A program made the translations under genes and the position numbers. This document shows, one piece after another, positions 49,464 to 55,823 of a DNA stretch of 55,823 nt. Numbering within the stretch: position 1 is the first letter of the stretch; the number at the start of each line of letters is the position of its first letter. The DNA is from an uncultured Acetobacteraceae bacterium (GTDB lineage Bacteria > Pseudomonadota > Alphaproteobacteria > Acetobacterales > Acetobacteraceae): positions 1 through 55,823 of the forward strand of contig CAMKWS010000010.1 of assembly GCA_946476985.1 (NCBI GenBank). The letters are read 5' to 3'. The notes beneath the pieces are model-generated. The model had not been told where the DNA came from. It saw only the letters and a list, made by a program, of their open reading frames with translations, and did not search any database.

Positions 49464-50765
49464 ATGACGATGTCCGAAAACACCAATCAGTCCGGTCTGC
49501 AATCTTTTTTTCATGCGCCGCTGAAAGAGAGAGATCAGGAAGTTAGCGCGCTGCTGAATGCTGAGCTAGAACGCCAGCAAGACGGTATTGAATTGATTGC
49601 TTCTGAGAACATGGCATCCGCCGCCGTGATGGAAGCTCAAGGCTCTGTTCTAACAAATAAATATGCAGAAGGTCTGCCTGGTCGCCGTTACTATGGTGGC
49701 TGTGTGGATGTTGATAAGGTGGAGAATCTAGCTCTCGACCGTATCAAGAAAATCTTTGGTGTTGAGTTTGCAAACGTGCAGCCTCACTCCGGGGCAAATG
49801 CAAACCAAGCTGCATTTATGGCACTGGCAAAACCCGGCGATACCATTTTAGGGATGAGCCTTGCTGCTGGTGGGCATCTTACCCATGGTGCGGCTCCAAA
49901 CTATTCCGGTAAATGGTTCAACTCTGTTCAGTATGGCGTGCGTGGTGAAGATGGCCTGCTGGATTATGAGGAAATGGAACGTCTTGCCCGCGAGCATAAG
50001 CCAACCATCATTGTTGCTGGTAGCTCCGCTTACCCACGTGTGATTGACTTCCCACGCTTCCGTAAGATTGCCGATGAAGTTGGCGCTTACCTAATGGTTG
50101 ATATGGCTCACTTCGCTGGGCTGGTTGCGGCTGGGTTGTATCCAAGCCCTGTTCCTTATGCAGATATCACAACCTCCACAACGCATAAGACACTGCGTGG
50201 CCCTCGTGGTGGTATCATCATGACCAACAACCCTGACCTTGCGAAGAAAGTGAACTCCGCTGTCTTCCCTGGCTTGCAGGGTGGCCCGCTGATGCATGTG
50301 ATTGCAGGTAAGGCTGTGGCTTTTGGTGAAGCTCTGCAGGATGAATTCAAGCAGTATCAGCAGCGCGTTCTTGCAAATGCTCGTGCATTGGCAGATGAGC
50401 TTCTGAAATGTGGCTTTGATATCGTCACCGGCGGGACAGACAGCCACCTCGTGCTGGTTGACCTGCGCCCTAAAAAGGTGACTGGTAAGAAGGCAGAAGC
50501 TCTTATGGAGCGTGCTGGTATTACAGCCAATAAAAACGCTGTGCCGTTTGACCCAGAAAAACCATTCGTAACATCTGGTGTGCGTCTTGGTAGCCCAGCT
50601 GCAACAGCTCGTGGTTTTGGTGAGGCGGAATTCCGTCAGGTTGCTCGTATGATTGATACAGTTCTCAGCGCTGATGAGAACGACGATGCGACGTTTGAAC
50701 GTGTCCGTAAGGAAGTTAAAGAGCTGTGTGCTCGCTTCCCAATCTACAATAAAGCATCTGCTTAA
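49464..50765 (+). CDS. glyA: Serine hydroxymethyltransferase
   Basis: GlyA converts serine and tetrahydrofolate to glycine and methylene-tetrahydrofolate, feeding purine and thymidylate synthesis. It has 433 aa, a normal length. It has the family segments [22 protein letters not shown] and [11 protein letters not shown], and the PLP lysine K242 in [13 protein letters not shown]. The start is ATG with GGGGAG upstream. No glycine riboswitch is seen in the 102-base leader. A perfect 14-bp hairpin follows. Confidence 0.97.
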   Translation: MTMSENTNQSGLQSFFHAPLKERDQEVSALLNAELERQQDGIELIASENMASAAVMEAQGSVLTNKYAEGLPGRRYYGGCVDVDKVENLALDRIKKIFGVEFANVQPHSGANANQAAFMALAKPGDTILGMSLAAGGHLTHGAAPNYSGKWFNSVQYGVRGEDGLLDYEEMERLAREHKPTIIVAGSSAYPRVIDFPRFRKIADEVGAYLMVDMAHFAGLVAAGLYPSPVPYADITTSTTHKTLRGPRGGIIMTNNPDLAKKVNSAVFPGLQGGPLMHVIAGKAVAFGEALQDEFKQYQQRVLANARALADELLKCGFDIVTGGTDSHLVLVDLRPKKVTGKKAEALMERAGITANKNAVPFDPEKPFVTSGVRLGSPAATARGFGEAEFRQVARMIDTVLSADENDDATFERVRKEVKELCARFPIYNKASA

Positions 50766-50775
50766 TTGTAGATTC

Positions 50776-50806
50776 TATGGGGTGTGGTTGCGAACCACAC
50801 CCCATA
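50776..50806. terminator. Perfect hairpin between convergent glyA and helicase genes
   Basis: TATGGGGTGTGGTT (50776-50789) and AACCACACCCCATA (50793-50806) pair over 14 bp around GCG. Neither strand shows a T-run. It lies 10 bases after glyA and 6 bases after the helicase gene, so it may act on both transcripts. Confidence 0.65.
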
Positions 50807-50812
50807 AGGGCA

Positions 50813-51973
50813 TTAGCCCAGTGTTTCTGGCGTGATGATGCGGATTCTATGTTGAATATGCCGCTCAATATCACGCAGGCGGGTACGTTCTTCTAACGTA
50901 GCGAATGTTACGGCCCGACCAAATTTCCCCGCACGTGCGGTGCGTCCAATACGGTGAATATAAATCTCGGGGCTTTGGGGAAGGTCCATATTCACGACAA
51001 GCTGGATATCATTAATATCCAAGCCGCGAGCTGCAATATCAGTTGTGATGAGAATACCATCTTCTTGGTTTTGATAGCGTTCTAGTGCCTTCTTGCGCTC
51101 GCCTTGTGTCTGACCACCATGAAGAGAAATAGCTTTAAAATTTTGCCGGCGAAGAAGCTTAGCGGTGAAGTCAGCTTTTTGCTTTGTCTTGGTGAATATA
51201 ATTGTACGGCCAGCTTTCTTCTTTTTGTTTTGGCTATTCATCTCCAAAAGCCGTTGGAGTAGGGGCTCTTTTTGGTCTTCTCTGATAAAGAGCGCCTGCT
51301 GCTGGATGCGCTGAGGGGTGATCTCCTGCTCGTCTAGTTCAACACGCACAGGGTCTTTTGTAACCTTCTTGGCTAAAGTCATGACGGGTTCAGGCAAAGT
51401 GGCTGAGCAAAAGACGGTCTGAGGCTTATCGGCAATATAAGGCACGAGTGCCGTCATGCTAGCCGAAAATTCATCATCTAAAAGGCGGTCAGCTTCGTCT
51501 AGGACGAGGTAAATGATGTGTTCTAAGGTAAGGTCGCCTTTTTCAACAATATCTAGAAGGCGGCCATGTGTGGCCACAATAATATCAGCCCCTTGGGCAA
51601 GAGAGAGAGCTTGTTGTTCCTTAGGGATGCCCCCGCAGACAACACGAGTACGTAAAGGAAGTTGCCGGCCTAATTGGCGGCAAACTCCAGCAGTCTGCAT
51701 CGCAAGGTCGCGTGTCGGCTCTAGGATGAGAATCCGAGGGATGGAATCTTCATCCTGTTCGGTTTTAAGCTCTGAGAGTTTTTGTAGGGCTGGCAGAACA
51801 AAAGCGGCCGTTTTGCCGGTTCCTGTTTGGCCGGGGAGGAGGACATCTCGTCCTGCGAGGAGGGGAGGAATCCCTTCTTTTTGGATGAGTGTAGGGCGTT
51901 TCATCCCGGCTTTCTGTGCAGCTTGGGCAAGGAGATCTGAAAGGCCGAGGTCTGTAAAACTTGTTTGTGTCAT
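50813..51973 (-). CDS. DEAD-box ATP-dependent RNA helicase
   Basis: This RNA helicase is probably involved in ribosome assembly or RNA turnover. It has 386 aa, the conserved core only, without a long C-terminal tail. Motifs in order are: Q motif (MKRPTLIQKEGIP), Walker A GQTGTGKT, EPTRDLAMQ, DEAD within LVLDEADRLLD, SAT, GILITTDIAARGLD and HRIGRTAR. It is convergent with glyA and divergent from the ELM1-like gene. Confidence 0.93.
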   Translation of the reverse strand: MTQTSFTDLGLSDLLAQAAQKAGMKRPTLIQKEGIPPLLAGRDVLLPGQTGTGKTAAFVLPALQKLSELKTEQDEDSIPRILILEPTRDLAMQTAGVCRQLGRQLPLRTRVVCGGIPKEQQALSLAQGADIIVATHGRLLDIVEKGDLTLEHIIYLVLDEADRLLDDEFSASMTALVPYIADKPQTVFCSATLPEPVMTLAKKVTKDPVRVELDEQEITPQRIQQQALFIREDQKEPLLQRLLEMNSQNKKKKAGRTIIFTKTKQKADFTAKLLRRQNFKAISLHGGQTQGERKKALERYQNQEDGILITTDIAARGLDINDIQLVVNMDLPQSPEIYIHRIGRTARAGKFGRAVTFATLEERTRLRDIERHIQHRIRIITPETLG

Positions 51974-52042
51974 AAAAGCTGTTCTTGCCAGAAGGGGATG
52001 AATTGCAGAGATAGGAGAGTAATTTCCTAGGGGGCCTCACAT

Positions 52043-52981
52043 ATGCTTGCAACCATTATAGCTGAAGATTTCGCCGGAATGCGCTCGCAAGGGCAGGGTT
52101 TAGCTGAAAGAGCAGGCTTTGAGTGGGAGTTCCAACCAATTTTTGTAAAAAAAGGCGATATATTTTCGAATCTACCTGTACGATTCTGGCCCCAACCGCT
52201 TAAGAGGTTGGAAAATATAACGCTCTCTCCAGCAACAAAACTCATTATTAGTGTTGGTGGAAAAGGCGGCTCTGCTGGAGCCGCATTAGGACGTCTTCAT
52301 CACCTACCTGTTGTGCAGATACAAAATCCTCGTATTCCCCTAACTGGCTATGATCTGGTGATTGCTAATCAGCATGATCATCTCAAGGGTAAGAATGTGT
52401 TTATCGCACGCACTGCATTACATAATGTCACCCCAGCGCGTCTTCTGCAGTCAAAACAGAAGTGGCAGGAAGAGATACGCCAAGATGCTGATAAAGTATT
52501 GGGGGTTTTGCTGGGTGGTGCAAACGGGCGCTATAAATTTGATGATAATGATGCTGTCATCATCGCAGAGAAGATCAATTCCTTTATACAAAATACAGGA
52601 ATGCGTTGCGTGATTACGCCGTCTCGTCGAACTCCAAGCGCATCTTTATCTCTTCTAGAGCGCCTCCTAGAGCCTTCTCGTGCGGTGGTACTCTCAGGTC
52701 AGGGAACAGAAAATCCTTACTTAGGGATTCTTGCGTGTTCTGATCTCCTGGCAGTTACGCAAGATAGCGTATCAATGATTTCTGAAGCGGTTGCGACAGA
52801 GGTTCCTGTAGCTATTTTACCATTAAAAGGGCGTTCTGCTCGAATAGAGTATTTCTTGACCGAGCTCTTAAAAATGGGACGGGTGCAGTTAGGTTTAGAA
52901 AATATTTCTTTAAACCGGTGTGATCGCCTTGACGATACGTCTTTAGCAGCAGAAGAAATATATCGGCGTATTCAGTTTTAA
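52043..52981 (+). CDS. ELM1/GtrOC1-family protein
   Basis: This member of the family named after the plant mitochondrial fission factor ELM1 has 312 aa. It is a GT-B-like fold by family. Segments LGGANGRYKF, TPSRRTPSAS and TQDSVSMISEAVAT fit the family. The bacterial role is unknown, and a glycosyltransferase or nucleotide-sugar function has been suggested only from fold. No signal peptide is present. The ATG 52043 follows GGGGCCTC with a poor ribosome site. The large unknown gene follows by 20 bases, suggesting a two-gene unit. Confidence 0.82.
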   Translation: MLATIIAEDFAGMRSQGQGLAERAGFEWEFQPIFVKKGDIFSNLPVRFWPQPLKRLENITLSPATKLIISVGGKGGSAGAALGRLHHLPVVQIQNPRIPLTGYDLVIANQHDHLKGKNVFIARTALHNVTPARLLQSKQKWQEEIRQDADKVLGVLLGGANGRYKFDDNDAVIIAEKINSFIQNTGMRCVITPSRRTPSASLSLLERLLEPSRAVVLSGQGTENPYLGILACSDLLAVTQDSVSMISEAVATEVPVAILPLKGRSARIEYFLTELLKMGRVQLGLENISLNRCDRLDDTSLAAEEIYRRIQF

Positions 52982-53001
52982 TGAGATAAGGAACATTCCG
53001 A

Positions 53002-54891
53002 ATGTTGGATATTAGCACCTTCGGCCCACAGGGAGGGAATGTTCTCTATAAGGCGTTAAGCCATCCGCTCATTGTAAATGAAATGAGAGCACTAGAGCAG
53101 GAGCTCTCTGCGCGCAAAGTCGCGATTTATGACCCAGATAATTATTTACGCACTGTCCAAGGTCTTTACCCAAAACTTAAAGCCTCTGTTATTTTAACGC
53201 ATGATAGTGAGGAAGTTGGGAAAGATGATGGGCAAGGTGGCGTAAAACACGCCATCATTCACCTTGCCTCATGTGATGTGGATTGTGTGCTCGCTCTTTC
53301 TTTTGAGAAGGAGAAAATGAAGACCCGCTTAGGCGGGGTGCTTGGTGATAAGCCTCTGTACACGCTAGAAAAAGCGCGGCTTCCGGGTAAATTCCAGCCT
53401 TATAAGCGGCCATATCTAGATAAATGTAACTTTGCGACTAATTTTGCATTTTTTAGAGAGACAGAACAATTCAGCACGCGCCTTGTTACGGCCAATTATT
53501 GGTCTAATTACGGCGCAGAAGCGCTCTGCTATTGGCTCCGTTTGTTTGATGAGACAGGCGCTGTAATGGCAGAATGGGAGCACAAAGTTATAGATGCTTC
53601 TGCTGGGGTGGTCATTGATAGTTGTGAAGTTAAGGAACGCTTTAATTTACCTTACTTTACAGGCCAGTTGTTCATTCATGTAATCGGTGCAAAAGGGCAT
53701 GATGTCGTAAAATATGCCCTAGATACTTACGGCAAAGGAAATGACCCGAGCCTTTCTGTCACGCATGATGCAAATGCATGGCCTTCGATGCGCTTTTCTA
53801 CTCTACCCGCCCCAGATGAGGGAGAAGAGGTACGGTTGTGGCTGCAAAATAGCCACGGGACTCTTATTCCTAAAGGCGAAATTAGCTTCAATGTCATGGG
53901 GGAAGAGACGCATTTTCCAATTATGGAAGATATTGCTCCTTACGAGACCCGGGCTATTGATGTTGGTAAGTTGGTCCCAAATATTACGTGGCCAGCTCAG
54001 TTAGAGCTTCGCTCTGGCCAGCATTTGGTTCGTCCTCGCTATGAGATCGTTCAAAGAGGGCGTACGCGTATTGCGCACATGAATGTTGAACGTGCGAATT
54101 TGCAGCCTGACCCATCTATTAAGGCGATGTCTCCATTAATGGGACGAGGCTTTGTTCTGCCATTTCCTGTGCTCTCGCCTTCAGAGTTTGAGAGCTTTGT
54201 TCAACCAAATCCCATGTCTGAATCTTTAGCGACAATGCCTCTACGGTTGGACCTTTTCGATCAAAATGGCCAAGAACTAGGTTCGCATTTTCTTGGGAAT
54301 TTACCTAGAAATCATAAAGGCGCTTGGGCAGTTCATGAACTCATGAGCTGCGCTGGGCATGCAGAACTTGTTTATGACTTCCGAGATGGCGGTGTTGCCG
54401 ATGGCTGGTTACATGCGCTGATGCGCTATCGCCACAAGCAGACAGACCATGCTGCTGAAACCAGTTTTGGAGGCCATATCTTCAATACATTAATGACATG
54501 GCGTTCAGAGCCACAGTCATATTCTGGCCCGCCGCCTGGTCTTACAACACGCTTGTTTCTTAAATTAGGCCAAATGTTTGAAGGGCAGAGCCTCCAAAGT
54601 TTTTGTCAGCTCATTTATCCGACCTCATTGAGGGAGGGGCGAGAATCTTCTCAAACATGTCTGCACCTCCATACGGCCACTGGTGAAGAGATTGCGAATG
54701 TGTCTATTCAAATCCAGCCGTCCGGCTCGTACATGGTCAAACCTCATGAATTGTTTGAGGTAGATGCTCTAAAACAAGCGGGAGAGGGAGGGTATGTTCT
54801 TATTCGAGACCTCACCTGCCGCCTTTTCGGCTATCACGGCCTCCAATCCCCACAAGGTGCCTTCTCGCTAGACCATATGTTTGGCTTTTAG
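53002..54891 (+). CDS. Large conserved-looking protein of unknown function
   Basis: I do not recognise a named family. It has 629 aa with no signal peptide or membrane helix, so it is probably cytoplasmic. Composition and alternating hydrophobicity suggest repeated beta-sandwich-like domains. Motif-like segments are NYWSNYGAEALCYWLRLFDE (about 174-193), FTGQLFIHVIGAKGHDVVKYALDTYG (from about 231), LVRPRYEIV and YGPPPGL-like YSGPPPGLTTRLFLKLG, and it ends FSLDHMFGF. AAGGA lies 11 bases before the ATG. It follows the ELM1-like gene by 20 bases and ends 80 bases before tRNA-Val. Ordinary base composition argues for a vertically inherited gene. Confidence 0.8.
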   Translation: MLDISTFGPQGGNVLYKALSHPLIVNEMRALEQELSARKVAIYDPDNYLRTVQGLYPKLKASVILTHDSEEVGKDDGQGGVKHAIIHLASCDVDCVLALSFEKEKMKTRLGGVLGDKPLYTLEKARLPGKFQPYKRPYLDKCNFATNFAFFRETEQFSTRLVTANYWSNYGAEALCYWLRLFDETGAVMAEWEHKVIDASAGVVIDSCEVKERFNLPYFTGQLFIHVIGAKGHDVVKYALDTYGKGNDPSLSVTHDANAWPSMRFSTLPAPDEGEEVRLWLQNSHGTLIPKGEISFNVMGEETHFPIMEDIAPYETRAIDVGKLVPNITWPAQLELRSGQHLVRPRYEIVQRGRTRIAHMNVERANLQPDPSIKAMSPLMGRGFVLPFPVLSPSEFESFVQPNPMSESLATMPLRLDLFDQNGQELGSHFLGNLPRNHKGAWAVHELMSCAGHAELVYDFRDGGVADGWLHALMRYRHKQTDHAAETSFGGHIFNTLMTWRSEPQSYSGPPPGLTTRLFLKLGQMFEGQSLQSFCQLIYPTSLREGRESSQTCLHLHTATGEEIANVSIQIQPSGSYMVKPHELFEVDALKQAGEGGYVLIRDLTCRLFGYHGLQSPQGAFSLDHMFGF

Positions 54892-54939
54892 CACTTGAAA
54901 TATAGGCTCTTTTCTTCTTTGGCCTATTGTCAATATTCG

Positions 54940-54965
54940 GGGTGAGTGTTAGAAGGCACTCACCC
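54940..54965 (+). terminator. Hairpin between the unknown gene and tRNA-Val
   Basis: GGGTGAGTG (54940-54948) and CACTCACCC (54957-54965) form a 9-bp perfect stem around TTAGAAGG. No T-run follows. It starts 49 bases after the gene stop and ends 7 bases before the tRNA, so it could be a 3' end or a tRNA-processing structure. Confidence 0.4.
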
Positions 54966-54972
54966 AATGAAA

Positions 54973-55047
54973 GGATGCGTAGCTCAGCGGTAGAGCACTG
55001 CCTTCACACGGCAGGGGTCACAGGTTCAATCCCTGTCGCATCCACCA
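54973..55047 (+). tRNA. tRNA-Val (CAC)
   Basis: This complete 75-base tRNA has acceptor GGATGCG/CGCATCC, D arm GCTC-AGCGGTA-GAGC, anticodon arm CTGCC-TTCACAC-GGCAG (anticodon CAC, valine GTG codons), T arm ACAGG-TTCAATC-CCTGT, discriminator A and an encoded CCA. The sequence beyond it looks accessory, so its 3' end is a candidate integration site. No second copy of its 3' end is found within the window. Confidence 0.95.
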
Positions 55048-55503
55048 TGTTTTCCCCAGAAAATATTCCTTTTCAGACACCAGTAGCAAGTAGATGGTTG
55101 TTCGCTTCCGTTTATAAGTGACTGTTGAAACGCGTGATTCGTCATATAAATTAACATAAAACTGACACAGCGTTTTGGGGGGATGTTTCTCCAGCAAGTC
55201 GTTTCACCGGTTGTTTCTGTTCCTGTGGAGGCTGTTTCTTCGTCTTGCTCTTTGCTCGGTGGGTATATGGCCCTTCCACTTTCAGGGTGCTCCTGAAGAC
55301 AGAAGGGCGGCAAGCCGTCCGCTATACCATTTACCGTTCTGAGGGCGAGCTGATCGGCTTGGCTAGTCGCCTCAACAAGTACATCAAAACAAAAGAAGCC
55401 TCATCAAAAGCCTGATTGTTGTTCGCTCACATCTGCAGATTTTTGCGAAAAATTGCCAAAAACAATTTTGAGCCAGGCTTTGATGCCCCCCGTTCAATTT
55501 ATA
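55048..55503. other. Gene-poor stretch beyond tRNA-Val, probable island edge
   Basis: This 456-base stretch has no complete recognisable gene. It contains a 42-codon frame fragment (55287-55415, +) and, on the minus strand, an open tail rich in Lys/Gln/Pro ending near 55155. Both could be gene remnants. It separates the tRNA from the restriction-helicase C-terminus. I see no integrase, transposase or inverted repeats. Confidence 0.5.
55287..55415 (+). pseudogene. Possible C-terminal gene fragment
   Basis: An open frame of 42 codons ends in TGA. It starts VLLKTEGRQAVRYTIYRSEG and ends SSKA, and reads like protein (charged, helical) rather than random sequence. It has no start with a ribosome site, and the upstream frame is not protein-like. 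KTEGRQAVRYTI loosely resembles the wing of an ArsR-type regulator, but this is weak. It may be a decayed gene end. Confidence 0.35.
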
Positions 55504-55823
55504 TCATCCCACATTCTTCGGCAGTTTTGAGACAAGCATATTCGTTTTCAACGCGACCTGCATTAATTTCAGAAACAGCAGAAGTGGCCACGCTGGATCC
55601 TTTTCTTGTTCCAAAGCCCATGTGTTCGGATCGTTGGTGATGCTGGAGCGTTTGTCAGTTTTAACCTGCTGGCGATCCATGACCCATTCCAGAGCGGATT
55701 TTCCGTTCACCTGATAATCATAGGCTTCCAGCGGGATATCTGTGATTTCGATATGATCATTATAAATCAGATGGGTTTTGTCAGGGATGCGTTTGCCATC
55801 CTCACCACGGGTTTTGGCAAAGG
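55504..55823 (-). CDS. Type ISP restriction-modification / COG4889-type helicase, C-terminus (partial)
   Basis: The minus-strand frame is open from the window edge to the stop at 55504, giving the last ~105 residues of a larger protein. The segment IPLEAYDYQVNGKSALEWVMDRQ, followed by VKTDKRSSITNDPN and a final LLFLKLMQVALKTNMLVSKLP, matches the C-terminal end I know from single-chain type ISP restriction-modification and COG4889 predicted-helicase proteins. It probably serves DNA restriction. The N-terminal nuclease, helicase and methyltransferase parts lie outside the window. The gene points towards tRNA-Val, as expected for an island at that site. Confidence 0.75.
   Translation of the reverse strand, partial: FAKTRGEDGKRIPDKTHLIYNDHIEITDIPLEAYDYQVNGKSALEWVMDRQQVKTDKRSSITNDPNTWALEQEKDPAWPLLLFLKLMQVALKTNMLVSKLPKNVG

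Noticed and set aside
55026-55313. 95-codon minus-strand frame overlapping tRNA-Val
   Set aside because: It runs through the 3' end of the tRNA gene and has no ribosome site. A coding role is unlikely.

Overview
The window is a gene-dense bacterial chromosome segment of moderate G+C content. It most likely comes from an alphaproteobacterium of the Acetobacteraceae (acetic acid bacteria). The evidence is gene content and order: a pdhA / lipoyl-pdhB / pdhC / lpd / lipA / COQ10-like cluster, a purC-purS-purQ-purL-bolA-grxD chain, eno followed by an ftsB-like gene, tpiA-secG-pyrG-kdsA on one strand, and a HemB with a magnesium-type (not zinc-type) metal site. Genus is not claimed. No rRNA, CRISPR array, complete insertion sequence or prophage was seen.

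Layout. 1-162: two tandem tRNA-Gln(CTG) genes, the first cut by the window edge. 319-7636 (+): hemN, guaB, an RsmB-type rRNA methyltransferase, a cation/proton antiporter and an orphan OmpR-type response regulator. 7703-8497 (-): exonuclease III. 8589-13655 (+): membrane dipeptidase, uvrC, pgsA, an unrecognised lipoprotein and rpmG. 13656-14031 holds no gene but is rich in repeats and hairpins. 14032-20115 (mostly -): ftsB-like, eno, kdsA, pyrG, secG and tpiA, with one small membrane protein on +. 20270-33453 (+): a PpiD-like foldase coupled to trpE-G-D-C, then the pyruvate dehydrogenase cluster with lipA and a COQ10-like gene, then a small secreted protein. 33548-36083 (-): a TerC/YjbE-like membrane protein overlapping a lytic transglycosylase. 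36354-43167 (+): purB, then purC-purS-(Rap1a/Tai-like secreted protein)-purQ-purL-bolA-grxD, then a small basic secreted protein. 43279-49361 (-): yraN, hemB and three tandem paralogous amino-acid permeases. 49464-54891: glyA (+), a DEAD-box helicase (-), then an ELM1-family gene and a large unrecognised gene (+). 54973-55823: tRNA-Val(CAC), followed by what looks like the edge of an accessory island whose first clear gene is the C-terminus of a type ISP restriction-modification/helicase protein.

Most of the window is core metabolism. Purine synthesis (guaB, purB, purC, purS, purQ, purL), one-carbon supply (glyA), tryptophan synthesis, pyruvate oxidation with its lipoylation enzyme, haem synthesis (hemB, hemN), glycolysis (eno, tpiA) and envelope synthesis (kdsA, pgsA, secG, lytic transglycosylase) are all represented. 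Many genes are translationally coupled: every junction from purC to bolA is a 4-base overlap.

The most notable less-explained items are: a perfect 11-bp hairpin holding the rsmB start codon in its loop; a secreted Rap1a/Tai-like protein inside the purine operon; a 66-residue low-complexity N-terminal extension on TrpC; a GDG-to-GEG change in the thiamine-diphosphate motif of PdhA; a TerC-like protein that has lost a conserved acidic residue; a 629-residue unrecognised protein paired with an ELM1-family protein; the structured gene-free stretch 13707-14031; and the restriction-system island edge next to tRNA-Val. No complete, clearly new multi-gene defence or mobile system is visible in the window.
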